From an uncultured Opitutales bacterium (GTDB lineage: Bacteria > Verrucomicrobiota > Verrucomicrobiia > Opitutales > Intestinicryptomonadaceae): a stretch of 64,000 nt of DNA. Shown piece after piece: positions 1 to 8,307 of the stretch. Within the stretch, counting starts at the first letter, position 1. Each line of letters begins with the position of its first letter. The stretch lies in NCBI GenBank assembly GCA_944389175.1, contig CALXLK010000007.1, positions 62,001-126,000 of the forward strand, written 5' to 3'. A program made the translations under genes and the position numbers. A model generated the notes under the pieces. That model was not told the DNA's origin. It saw nothing but the letters and a program-made list of their open reading frames with translations, and did no database searches.

Positions 1-576
1 TTCGAGTCGGATGAAAGCATTAGGGAAAATGTGCTAAAGGATATCATGGCAGTCCGCGAACGCGATCCTGCATGCGTTTATTGCATTGCCCCAATACTCT
101 ACTTCAAGGGGTTCCACGCAATAACCACACACAGGGTTTCCCACTGGCTTTGGGGCAGGGGCAAAATACACTCGGCTCTCTATCTGCAGAGCTTGGCAAG
201 CGATGTTTTTGCTGTCGATATACATCCGGCGGCGCGCTTTGGCGGCGGAATACTTCTTGACCATGCCACGTCGTTTGTCGCCGGCGAGACGAGCGTCGTC
301 GAGGACAACGTTTCGATTCTCCACGAGGTTACCCTCGGGGGCACCGGCAACGAGGTCGGCGACCGCCATCCGAAGGTCCGTTCGGGCGTGCTAATCGGCG
401 CAGGCGCAAAACTCATCGGCAATATAATAATCGGCGAGAATGCAAAAATCGGCGCAGGCAGCGTAGTCTTAGACAATGTTCCCGCGCACACGACTGTCGC
501 GGGCGTCCCCGCGCGCGTCGTCTCGTGCGCATGCGACGAAGAGCCTGCGCTTTGCATGAATCAAAAACTCAACTAA
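1..576 (+). CDS. cysE: Serine O-acetyltransferase, 5'-truncated by window edge
   Basis: Makes O-acetylserine from serine and acetyl-CoA, the first step of cysteine synthesis in the cytoplasm. The reading frame is open back to base 1 (FESDESIRENV before the first internal start codon), so the gene begins outside the window. The visible part covers the end of the helical N-domain (AVRERDPA, YFKGFHA, HRVSHWLW) and then the left-handed beta-helix with DIHPAA, LDHATSFVAGET, HEVTLGGTG and DRHPK, all typical of CysE, ending with GVPARVV. His in LDHAT and in DRHPK are the family's active-site residues. The C-terminal tail is short and keeps Cys residues. Identification is firm; the missing N-terminus (about 80-100 residues by family length) cannot be judged here. 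Confidence 0.95.
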   Translation, partial: FESDESIRENVLKDIMAVRERDPACVYCIAPILYFKGFHAITTHRVSHWLWGRGKIHSALYLQSLASDVFAVDIHPAARFGGGILLDHATSFVAGETSVVEDNVSILHEVTLGGTGNEVGDRHPKVRSGVLIGAGAKLIGNIIIGENAKIGAGSVVLDNVPAHTTVAGVPARVVSCACDEEPALCMNQKLN

Positions 577-1224
577 AGCCCCGTGTTGCCGTCTTTCCCT
601 TTTTGGGGGAGGGCGGCGTCCCGTATTCTTTTTATGTGTTTTGGGATAAAAAGTGCGTTCCTTGCCGTTTTTTATCTTATGAGCCGAACGTCTGCTGTAT
701 TGCTTGGACTGAAATGATTTTTACTCCGCGTGGCGGAGCTGCTATGGAACACGCAGAGATACCGCACTGTTGAGGTGCGCTTCCCTTTGGCATATAGCGC
801 GTCGAAACAAATCATTGTCTTGTTCTGACTGTCCTGCGCCTGCGCGATATTTCCACTTCGTGGACGGAAAATTTCCTTCTGGAAACTTTTTTCACCTTTT
901 CACCTATCTTTTTTTCCCCCACGCATTCTCTACAAAAGATAATTTTTGGCAATGGCAACGATTGGTAAAAAACGTTTCCCTGCCGTCTCTTTGGTTCCGT
1001 GCGCGTCTGAATCTATTTTCATGCGTGAGCTTCTTCTATTTGCTGGAGCGGAATGGGGTTAAGTTTTTGAAAAACATCCGCTTATTTTAGCTTGTTTCTG
1101 TCTCGTTTTCGATGACAAGCTGCAACACATTTCAGCAACAGCTCCCGTCCGCCTGACTCCGGAGTATCCGTTCAACAAAAAAAGCGCAACTCTTTCAATT
1201 TTTGAGCGCGCCCGCCGGTCATTC
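577..1224. other. Intergenic stretch without a recognised gene
   Basis: About 650 bases between cysE and the convergent TPR gene. It is T-rich with many short pyrimidine runs. Two short open frames (525-773 and 770-1090, plus strand) give basic, aromatic-rich peptides without any known motif or ribosome binding site, so I do not call them. No RNA gene or clear terminator was recognised. Confidence 0.5.
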
Positions 1225-2958
1225 TTAAAATCCCAGATTGAAATGCTCGTATTTGCGCTTTTTCTCCCTGGCTTTCTCTATTTGTTCAGCCAATTTTTTG
1301 CGCTTGTCTCCGGGGATAAAAATAAACTTGTCCGAGTATGGATTTGATATTCCTTCAGCGGTCAAGACGTACACCGGCACATGAACGTCGGACTCGACGA
1401 TTGCCTCGACCAAATGGGCGGAATCGCCCAAGCTCCAAAGTATTTCTATCAGACGTGTTTTTGCGCGCTGGCTGTCGTCCTTGCCGCTTTGAATAGCCGA
1501 CATGAGCACTTCAACCCCGTAGCGCCCGCGGCCTATGTCTTCGATCAAATCTACAAAGCTTATAATTCTTTCCTTGTCCGCGCGCTCGACAAATTCGCGC
1601 ACTTGGTGCGATTTTTCGGTTCTTGCGGATATGTCGGAGGCGAAGCGCAAGTCGCGTACGATGGAATCCTGTTTCGGCGTCTTGCTTCGCGAGGCCAACT
1701 CTTCGATTATCTTAGAGGCTGCGTCGTTGTCCCCCAGTGAAAGCATCGCTTCGGCGGCTGCGGCCTGCATGGTGAACTTTAGGCTTTCGCTCATTGTTTC
1801 GAATTTTTCCATGCACATTTTCAGCGCCAAGCGGTCCTTGTATTTGCCGGCGCAGCGAATCGCTTTGAGTAACTTTACAGGCTTTGAATCCGCTATTAAA
1901 GTTTGGAGGATATCGTATTGTTTGGTTGATACGGCATTGTCAACTTGGGCCTCTTCGTCGAGATTTGAAAGAATTGATAGGCGCAGGGCATATTTTTTTG
2001 CACGCTCATCGCCGAATTCATTGCATATCTTTATAAGTATTGAGTAAAAACGCGACGGATTTTTAGATAGCCTTATACCCCGGAGAGTCCTTCCCAGAGC
2101 CTGGATTTCATTGCCCATGGCGATATCGTTGTAAATTGAAATCGTCTCGTATACCTCGCCGTCTTTTACTCCGCCTCTTTTTAGGGCATCGTTTGCCTCT
2201 TGCGCCCTGCCGTCGGCCAAGTACAAAATAGCCAAACATTTTGTGGCAAATTTCGATATTTTTTTGTCGGCGGACAACTCTTTTGCCGCGTATGAGAAAA
2301 ATTTTATTCCCTCTTCTTTGTCTGTGGAGCCGAAGTATTTGTTGGCGTCGGCGAGAATTTTTAAGACTTTCTTATCCGTGACCATCCCGTCTTTTAACGC
2401 CTTTGAAAGCAACAGTATGGACTTTTTTGCAGTCTTTGGATTTCTGGCAAAAAGCGTGGCGGCAATAGATATGTAGTCGCCGTTTTTTTGCTTAAAGGCT
2501 TCTGGCAATTTTGCCTCAAGTATCATGGAGGCCTGTTCTATGTTCTTTAGCGAGATTGCGTGAATTGTGGCAAGTGTCACCCTCGCTTCGAGGTTGTTCG
2601 GAGAGCGGGCGACGCCGGCTGTCAGATTCATAAATCCCAATGAAACGTCTCCTCTGCTAAAATATTCCCGGGCCTTCCTTATGTTGCATTCTCCGACTTT
2701 TTGGCGGTATGTCGCCATATCAAACGGCGCCATGAAAGCGTCGGTTATGGTGATATCGTCAAACCCTTTTACAAATTTGGAAACGGAATATATGGCGCAT
2801 ACAACCAAAATAAAGGCGACAAACGCCAGCGCCGCCAAGTATGTTATTATGCGTCCCCAGCAAGGTTTGAGCGACCATCTTCGGGCATCGGGATTGAAGG
2901 ATCGTTCAAATGTGCCCAAAAATACCCTATTCTTCGGTTCTGAGTATCTGTCGTTCAT
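1225..2958 (-). CDS. Membrane-anchored TPR-like protein (paralogue A)
   Basis: 577 residues. A basic cytoplasmic N-terminus (about residues 1-35) is followed by one membrane segment (about 36-62, IITYLAALAFVAFILVV), then a long helical-repeat domain of TPR type that probably lies in the periplasm. It is a paralogue of the gene at 51935-53638: both share the layout and a matching block after the membrane segment (here ITDAFMAPF...YRQKVGECNI; there LADAVKLPF...FREKMGDYNI), the phrase AR(S/N)P(N/K)NL in the first repeats, and a C-terminal KFIFI/RFIFI motif. Function is unknown. Such proteins often act as scaffolds or in envelope assembly, but nothing adjacent points to a pathway. It is transcribed alone. 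The start at 2958 leaves a hydrophilic leader; no better start is evident. Confidence 0.75.
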   Translation of the reverse strand: MNDRYSEPKNRVFLGTFERSFNPDARRWSLKPCWGRIITYLAALAFVAFILVVCAIYSVSKFVKGFDDITITDAFMAPFDMATYRQKVGECNIRKAREYFSRGDVSLGFMNLTAGVARSPNNLEARVTLATIHAISLKNIEQASMILEAKLPEAFKQKNGDYISIAATLFARNPKTAKKSILLLSKALKDGMVTDKKVLKILADANKYFGSTDKEEGIKFFSYAAKELSADKKISKFATKCLAILYLADGRAQEANDALKRGGVKDGEVYETISIYNDIAMGNEIQALGRTLRGIRLSKNPSRFYSILIKICNEFGDERAKKYALRLSILSNLDEEAQVDNAVSTKQYDILQTLIADSKPVKLLKAIRCAGKYKDRLALKMCMEKFETMSESLKFTMQAAAAEAMLSLGDNDAASKIIEELASRSKTPKQDSIVRDLRFASDISARTEKSHQVREFVERADKERIISFVDLIEDIGRGRYGVEVLMSAIQSGKDDSQRAKTRLIEILWSLGDSAHLVEAIVESDVHVPVYVLTAEGISNPYSDKFIFIPGDKRKKLAEQIEKAREKKRKYEHFNLGF

Positions 2959-3115
2959 GGTGTTAAAGCGCGGTATGCATTGTTGCGACCCGAAATATGG
3001 CAGTCCCGCAGATAATTACAAGAATAAAAGAACTCCGCGGCCTTTTATATGCTCAATTTAATTTTGCGTAAAAAAATGGTTGATTTTTACAAGATAGGCG
3101 GTAGTCTAATACCTC

Positions 3116-3370
3116 ATGAAACCTCGTAAATTAACTTTGTTATTTTCCTCCATCGCCGCTGCAATTCTCTTGGGCGCCTGCGCGTCCAACGATGATGTCG
3201 CAGATAAGGGCTTTAACTGCCTGGGTATAGTCAAGTATACCCCCGCCTCGTTCGAACCGGCTTCGCAATACAGCGCCGTTATCAGAACTCAGGACGTCTT
3301 TGGCTGTGAAATTCCCTCGGGCAATAGGCTCTCCATCCTTTGGGGTGCCGTAGTTGTTCAGGACTACTAA
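3116..3370 (+). CDS. Small lipoprotein, function unknown
   Basis: 84 residues. A lysine/arginine-rich start, a hydrophobic stretch and a lipobox LLGAC (Cys at about residue 22) mark it as a lipoprotein processed by Lgt and LspA. The mature part is only about 60 residues, with two further Cys residues (NCLG and FGCE), and no recognised domain. It stands alone between the divergent TPR gene and coaX and is followed by a strong terminator, so it is probably a single-gene transcript. The lipobox supports a real gene in spite of the small size. Confidence 0.7.
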   Translation: MKPRKLTLLFSSIAAAILLGACASNDDVADKGFNCLGIVKYTPASFEPASQYSAVIRTQDVFGCEIPSGNRLSILWGAVVVQDY

Positions 3371-3406
3371 TCCAAGGCCATATTAGATTGGTTTGCTTTT
3401 ATATCT

Positions 3407-3448
3407 AAAGCCTTCCCTCCACGATTGGGCGGAAAGGCTTTTTTGTTT
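3407..3448 (+). terminator. Rho-independent terminator after the small lipoprotein
   Basis: Inverted repeat AAAGCCTT (3407-3414) with AAGGCTTT (3434-3441) closing a loop, followed by a T-rich tract. It lies 36 bases after the lipoprotein stop codon. Confidence 0.8.
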
Positions 3449-3492
3449 TGCAAATGCGCCGTTTTTCACTACGTATAGATAGCATTTGAAAT

Positions 3493-4323
3493 ATGCGTAT
3501 ATTTTGCATAGACATAGGAAACACCAGGACACATTGCGCCGCAGTTGACTGTCCCGACGCCTTTGGTTTCGATGTGGCCTCCGGCTGCGCAGGCGCGCCG
3601 CGCAACGGTTTGCCCGCAGAGCCTGAATGTTACCGCATCGAGGCTCGGGCAGACTATCCGAGCGACCGCTTCGCCGACATATTTTGCGAAAAAAATCTTT
3701 GCGACGGGGCGGACGCCGTGAGTTGGTGTTCGGTCGTGCCCAAATATTCCAAGGCGCTGGAGGGCAAGATGGGGAAAGGTCGGGATACGATGCAGCTTAC
3801 CTTTGAGCGTTCGCCGATACCCCTTGACATTGATTTTCCCCAAACTCTCGGGCAAGACAGAATAGCCGATGCCGTGGGTGCAGGGGTCTTTATGCGCCCT
3901 CCCTACCTGGTCGTAGACATGGGGACTGCCGTTACGATAGACCTGGTCGACAAAAACGGCAGATACGCAGGAGGCGCAATAGCCCCCGGCATGGACGCCT
4001 TTTCCCAATACCTGAGCACGCGGACGGCCCAGTTGCCTCCGATAAACCCAGCCGAGGCCGACTGCGGGCTGGTCATAGGCAAAAACACTGTAGAGGCCAT
4101 GTACGTCGGGTGCGCCAAGGGCTTTTGCCGGCTTATCGACGGGCTTATTGCCGACATCGAAAGGGAGTATTTCGGCGGTGAATCGGCGCAGTCTAAGACT
4201 ATATTTACGGGGGGAAGCGTCAGTCTTTTGCCCAAGGAGTGGGTCGGCGCGCGCCTTGTCAACCGGGACTTGGCCTTTATTGGGCTTGCAAAATCGTTTT
4301 TAATAGACAGAAAAAAGATATGA
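3493..4323 (+). CDS. coaX: Type III pantothenate kinase
   Basis: Phosphorylates pantothenate, the first step of coenzyme A synthesis, in the cytoplasm. 276 residues, normal for CoaX. The N-terminal phosphate-binding motif CIDIGNTRT of the ASKHA fold is at residues 5-13; the second motif DMGTAVTIDLVD is near 140, followed by GGAIAPGMDAF and the RTAQLPPI segment that shapes the substrate site. GKNTVEAMYVG and TIFTGGS complete the family signature. Its stop codon overlaps the start of the next gene (ATGA), so the two are probably translated together. No Shine-Dalgarno sequence is obvious before the ATG. The type III enzyme is not feedback-inhibited by CoA in characterised members. Confidence 0.93.
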   Translation: MRIFCIDIGNTRTHCAAVDCPDAFGFDVASGCAGAPRNGLPAEPECYRIEARADYPSDRFADIFCEKNLCDGADAVSWCSVVPKYSKALEGKMGKGRDTMQLTFERSPIPLDIDFPQTLGQDRIADAVGAGVFMRPPYLVVDMGTAVTIDLVDKNGRYAGGAIAPGMDAFSQYLSTRTAQLPPINPAEADCGLVIGKNTVEAMYVGCAKGFCRLIDGLIADIEREYFGGESAQSKTIFTGGSVSLLPKEWVGARLVNRDLAFIGLAKSFLIDRKKI

Positions 4324-5507
4324 AAAAATTTTTGACAGCGCTATTGATTTGCGTGTTATCTGCTTCGGCGTCTTTGGCGGCGGAGCCGCTATCTCCGGAG
4401 TTGCTCAAGCAAAAGGACAAGTTTTCGGACATAAAGCTCTTTGAGGCCAGGAGCATATATGCAAGCGAAAAAGCCAACGCCGAGCTTTTGAAGGACTACG
4501 CAAAGAACCCGGCATCCTATAAAAACGATCAGCTCTTTCCCATAGCTATTTGCTATCTCACCTTTAAAGATTTCACCAAGGCCTTGCAGACGCTGCAGAA
4601 ACTTTCCGCGGCAAAGCCCAAAGACATTATAGTCTACCGCACGCTCGGCAGCGTTTACTTCCTAATGCGCGACCTGCCCAACAGCGTTGAGGCCTATAAA
4701 AAGGCCGTGGAATTGGGCGACAACTTTTCCGCGATATTTTGCGCGAGCGCGCTGATAGTCGATAAAAAGATGGACCAGGTAAAGCCCCTGTTGCCAAAGC
4801 TCGAGGAATTTGCCCCTGAAAATCTGGAGGCCATGAACATCATAATTTCCTACGCCCTTCAGACGAAGGATAACGCCGCGGAAAAAATGGTCGAGAATGC
4901 CTTTAAGAAGGCCAAGGCGCGTAAGTTGCTCGCTTCGGCGACGCCCCAGAGCATGGGGCTTGCCTTCAGCCTTTACCGCGCGCGTCCCGATTTATGGCCC
5001 ACGGACATGCTCGTAATTCCGGCGAGGGCCGCGGCCTTGTTTGACCAGTGGCCAATAGCGCTGGATCTATACCAAAAGGTGCTTTCGGCGGATCCCTCCG
5101 ACACGGTTGCCCTGCGCGGAATGGGGCTTGTGCAGTACCGCCTTGGCGATATTACCGCCGCGGCAAGGTACGTAAAAGAGGCCTATGATAAAGGCGACAA
5201 AGACGCTCTTGTCGACGGTGTGGATTTGTTCCTGCTTTCAAAATATCCTTTCATATGGGATATGTTTAAGGACAAAATCGACTTCGAAAACATGTCGGCA
5301 AACATGAGGGCCGGCTTGATTCAGTACGCGGCCGACAACGATAAAAATGCCGACATGTTCTATTCGGCGCTCAAGGGCAAAAACGTCGACGAACTCTACA
5401 GGGAGAAAAAATTTGCGGCCATAATAAAGCGCGGGCTCGACCGCTATGCGTCGGATCCGAGAGCCAGGGAAGTTGCGGCGGCCATGTACAAGGCCACCCA
5501 AAAATAG
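4320..5507 (+). CDS. Exported TPR-repeat protein
   Basis: 395 residues from the ATG at 4320, which overlaps the coaX stop codon. The reading frame continues upstream, but this start is the one followed at once by a signal peptide (MKKFLTALLICVLSASASLAAEP, cut after about residue 21). The mature protein is made of helical tandem repeats: YRTLGSVYFLMRDLPNSVEAYKKAVELG and ALRGMGLVQYRLGDITAAARYVKEAYDKG are good TPR units. It is probably periplasmic or attached to the outer membrane as an adaptor. The partner is unknown. It sits between coaX and a Cdd1-like gene, 2 bases apart from the latter, so the three form an operon without an obvious common function. Confidence 0.75.
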   Translation: MKKFLTALLICVLSASASLAAEPLSPELLKQKDKFSDIKLFEARSIYASEKANAELLKDYAKNPASYKNDQLFPIAICYLTFKDFTKALQTLQKLSAAKPKDIIVYRTLGSVYFLMRDLPNSVEAYKKAVELGDNFSAIFCASALIVDKKMDQVKPLLPKLEEFAPENLEAMNIIISYALQTKDNAAEKMVENAFKKAKARKLLASATPQSMGLAFSLYRARPDLWPTDMLVIPARAAALFDQWPIALDLYQKVLSADPSDTVALRGMGLVQYRLGDITAAARYVKEAYDKGDKDALVDGVDLFLLSKYPFIWDMFKDKIDFENMSANMRAGLIQYAADNDKNADMFYSALKGKNVDELYREKKFAAIIKRGLDRYASDPRAREVAAAMYKATQK

Positions 5508-5509
5508 CC

Positions 5510-5755
5510 ATGAAAAAGAACCGTGAAAAGGTCGACTACGAGGCCTTGGGAAGCCCCTTTATGCGAATTCCCAAGATGCGGGTCGAGGGCGCACGGGCAC
5601 TGATGGATTTGGGTATAAGGGAAGTCTACGAGCTCCGCGGCCGCGATCCGCAGTCGTTGATGGCCGATTTCTCAAAGCTCAAGAAAAAAGAAGTCCCGCC
5701 CCAGATTTTAAACTATTTCAAGATCGCAGTCGATTTCGCCGAGTCGAATCCGTAA
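5510..5755 (+). CDS. Cdd1-like helix-hairpin-helix protein
   Basis: 81 residues. The stretch IPKMRVEGARALMDLGI looks like a helix-hairpin-helix, and the following LRGRDPQSL...ILNYFKIAVDFAES matches the 'pathogenicity locus' Cdd1 family as I remember it (LRGRDPEEL, then a helix ending in VYFA). Members are small cytoplasmic proteins thought to bind DNA through the hairpin; no biochemical role is settled. The start lies 2 bases after the TPR gene stop, which suggests translational coupling. The family assignment rests on these motifs alone. Confidence 0.55.
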   Translation: MKKNREKVDYEALGSPFMRIPKMRVEGARALMDLGIREVYELRGRDPQSLMADFSKLKKKEVPPQILNYFKIAVDFAESNP

Positions 5756-5780
5756 TTGTTTTGCATGGTCGGGGTTTCGG

Positions 5781-7241
5781 CTAAATCAGGAAGAAGTAGA
5801 TAGCCGCCGCCACGAGCGTCGGGCCTATCGCGCCCAGAAACAGTTTTGCAGGCGATATTGCGTTGCCGAATTGCGGTTTTAATATGGATGCGCCCGCGAG
5901 GTTTGGGGCGTTTGCAATCAGTGTGAGGCCGCCGCCTGTGACGGCGCCTGCCACTATTAGGTACTTGGCCTCGTCGGAAAAGTTCGGGGCCAGCGTCGCC
6001 AGATATGTGATGGCGGCGTTGTCGTTGAACGAGGTAAGGACAATGCTGCCTATGAATACCGAGACGTCGTTTAAGCTTCCGAGCACCGGTCCGATCCACC
6101 AGCCCTGAAAGCTGCCGTGTATGACAAGCGAGGCGAGGAAAATACACACAAGCAGCGGGTTCTCCACCTTGAATTTGTCTTGGAAGGGCAGTGTCACCTT
6201 TATAAGCCCCAGGAACATGAAGAATAGAAAGACTATAAATACCGTGTAGTGCATTAGCAATATGCTGCATATCAGGAAAAATACGTGGCAGACTATAAGC
6301 CATGCGGGCGAGCACTCCCGCTGCTCTTGGGCCTGAGCGGCCTGCCTTTTCTTCTGTTCGAGCAGTTTGAATTCTTTTCGGAAGAAAAACGCATACGCCA
6401 TCACCGATATAAATATGCCAAGGATCGATTTCCACGCAAATGTTTCAAGCATGAACATAAAATCCCAGTCCCATGGTTTTTTTACCATGAGCACCGGAGG
6501 GGCTGCAAACGGGGTGAGGGTGCCGCCTATTGATATGGATACAAGCAACAAGCCGAGCGTCGCGTATTTGAATTTTGCGCTCGGTTCGTATTTGAAGAAG
6601 TGTTCGCACAGCAGGAGGGCGCAAATTGTTATGGCGGCGGGTTCCGTGATAAAGGAGCCAAGCAGCGATCCAACTATTAAAATGCAACACCACCAGGCCC
6701 TCACCGTATTGCCCCACATTCGCGCAACAACCTCTATAGCCTTTGAGGCCAAATCCACAATCGGCCGCGTCGCCGATATGCTCATTATAACAAGCACAAA
6801 GACCGGCTCGGCAAACCTCTCCTTCTCATAGGCCATTTCGTCGATGTAAGAGACGAGGCTCTCCCAGCCAAAGTAATACACGTATCCGATAAACAGCGGC
6901 AACAGCCACAGCGCAAATACAATCTCAACTTCGCTTAGAAAGCGCAGAAAGCGTATTGCCACCTCCCGAAAATTCCTGGCATGGTCTCCGACAACTTTTA
7001 TCCGGTTAGACAAATACAAAAATTCGCCGTAAAAGAACGAATGCACTATCGCCAACAAAAACATTGCCGTTGCGAATAAATTAAAGTGGTTTTTCCCGAC
7101 CGCATCGGCAAGCTGCGCCCACAAAGGCGCGCCAGACGCCTCCGCAGCGCCGCCGTTTGCGGCCGTCTGGGCAAACGCCGTTGCGCAGGCGCAAAAGATT
7201 GCCGCAGTTGCAAAAAATTTTTTTAGCGTCGAAACTCTCAT
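5781..7241 (-). CDS. Putative Na+/H+ antiporter (PF07399-type)
   Basis: 486 residues with about ten or more hydrophobic segments. It begins with a cleavable-looking signal (MRVSTLKKFFATAAIFCACATAFA) and a short Ala/Gly-rich linker. Conserved-looking membrane motifs are ISATRPIVDLA, GSFITEPAAIT, SIGGTLTPFAAPPVL and SFNDNAAITYLATL; charged residues inside membrane segments fit ion coupling. The length, signal and motifs resemble the putative Na+/H+ antiporter family known from Chlamydiae and Verrucomicrobia. Substrate is inferred from the family. It converges with the coaX operon (25 bases between stops) and no terminator hairpin was found in that gap. Confidence 0.7.
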   Translation of the reverse strand: MRVSTLKKFFATAAIFCACATAFAQTAANGGAAEASGAPLWAQLADAVGKNHFNLFATAMFLLAIVHSFFYGEFLYLSNRIKVVGDHARNFREVAIRFLRFLSEVEIVFALWLLPLFIGYVYYFGWESLVSYIDEMAYEKERFAEPVFVLVIMSISATRPIVDLASKAIEVVARMWGNTVRAWWCCILIVGSLLGSFITEPAAITICALLLCEHFFKYEPSAKFKYATLGLLLVSISIGGTLTPFAAPPVLMVKKPWDWDFMFMLETFAWKSILGIFISVMAYAFFFRKEFKLLEQKKRQAAQAQEQRECSPAWLIVCHVFFLICSILLMHYTVFIVFLFFMFLGLIKVTLPFQDKFKVENPLLVCIFLASLVIHGSFQGWWIGPVLGSLNDVSVFIGSIVLTSFNDNAAITYLATLAPNFSDEAKYLIVAGAVTGGGLTLIANAPNLAGASILKPQFGNAISPAKLFLGAIGPTLVAAAIYFFLI

Positions 7242-7686
7242 TATTTATATATGCGTATTATTTATATAGTCGGAATATTTTAGACAAGAAAAATCGGCTA
7301 TTTATCTTTATTCAAATATCTTATCAATCGCTAGTTATTATGTGATTAAACTCTATGGGCCTTTAGACAATCGGACTGCTCCAGGCCTTTAATTACCATG
7401 CGACTAAAATTCCTCGGGGCTTTTGCCTGTTTGGGTATGCAAGCAAGAGAAAAGAGATTGCGCGCGGCTAAATTGCCTTACGCCGTTTGCTTTTCAAGTC
7501 TCGATAAGCTTCACTTTAAACGTGCACGGCGCATATTTATATTACTTCGCAGGATGTTGCAGGCTTTGCCCGCCGGCTTTAGATATGTGCCGGGCAGGGG
7601 CAAAACAGCGCCTTTTCCATTTTACTTTTTCCATCTTTATACTTCTTCTGCTTTAACACTCTCTTCCTATTTACCTTTTTCTCTTT

Positions 7687-7734
7687 TCCCCCCCCCCACA
7701 CACACCACCACACACACACATACACACATACACA
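7687..7734. repeat. Poly-C and CA microsatellite
   Basis: A run of about ten C residues runs directly into CACACACACC, CACACACACACA and ACACATACACA units. Such tracts are prone to slippage. It lies outside any gene. Confidence 0.8.
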
Positions 7735-7746
7735 GCTCTTTCTAAC

Positions 7747-7771
7747 TATCTATGCGTACTACGCATAGATA
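7747..7771. repeat. Perfect 12-bp inverted repeat
   Basis: TATCTATGCGTA (7747-7758), one C, then TACGCATAGATA (7760-7771). The arms match at every base. There is no T tract after it, so it looks more like a protein-binding site or cruciform than a terminator. Confidence 0.7.
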
Positions 7772-8262
7772 TATTCTCTCCCCCGGCTCGCCCTATTCTA
7801 TATACATATAATGATGGCGCGCATGCGCGCGCGTTCGGATAGGCGGGCGTGCTTGCATATGTGTTGGAGGCGACCCAAATATATGTTACCTATTGCCGCT
7901 TTCGCCCATTCGGCGCCCCGGTGCGCGGGTGCGCTAGCTTCTATTATTAATGGAAGGACGGGTCTATATTTGAACGCTTATGGGCGCTCTCTGAGAGCAG
8001 GGAAAGTATGAGAAAGTATGTTATTGCGGCAAATCTGGTGCGTTTTTCTTTCGTGTAAGGGGCATGAGAGTGTCGGGAGGAACATGGCGATACTGTGTGC
8101 GCATTCGTTGCCAAGTAGTGCCAATGTGGGACGTTCTATGTGCGCGCCTGTGACATTTTGGCGCATAATTGTGCCCGTAAAGACAAATCCTTAACGGCCT
8201 TTATTGGCGCAAAGTTTCTAACTGGCTTATTTTCAGGGAGCATTTGCCGAGAATAAAAAAAA

Positions 8263-8278
8263 TGGCACGGATTTTGCT
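8263..8278 (+). promoter_or_regulatory. Consensus sigma-54 (-24/-12) promoter of dnaK
   Basis: TGGCACG (8263-8269), four bases, TTGCT (8274-8278): this matches the sigma-54 consensus TGGCACG-N4-TTGCW at all fixed positions, with exactly 10 bp between the -24 GG and the -12 GC. The predicted start near 8289 leaves a leader of about 20 bases holding the ribosome binding site AGAAGGA (8292-8298) before the dnaK ATG at 8308, so the geometry is right. An activator binding site further upstream is not identified. Confidence 0.75.
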
Positions 8279-8307
8279 AATGATAAAAAACAGAAGGAAT
8301 TAAAACT

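Larger units (their letters stand above)
7242..8262. other. 1-kb intergenic region with simple repeats and palindromes
   Basis: No convincing gene. Short open frames at 7398-7745, 7811-8011 and 7978-8166 are low-complexity and lack ribosome binding sites. It contains a pyrimidine and CA-rich microsatellite, a perfect 12-bp inverted repeat and a 14-bp palindrome of G, C and one central AT pair (7817-7830), and runs up to the dnaK sigma-54 promoter. A 6-bp imperfect inverted repeat at 8160-8175 could be an activator site but is weak. Confidence 0.55.

Noticed and set aside
770-1090. 106-residue open frame after cysE
   Set aside because: Rich in Phe/Leu/Ser/Arg with no domain, no ribosome binding site and a T-rich base composition; looks like chance.
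577-1224. SRP RNA, RNase P RNA or tmRNA in the larger gaps
   Set aside because: No characteristic core motifs were recognised in this or the other gaps (7242-8262, 53688-54569).
4239-4319. N-terminal extension of the TPR protein after coaX
   Set aside because: It overlaps coaX in another frame and would bury the signal peptide that starts at 4320.
7687-7734. CA-rich tract considered as a CRISPR-like repeat
   Set aside because: Unit is two bases, no spacers of constant length; a simple microsatellite.
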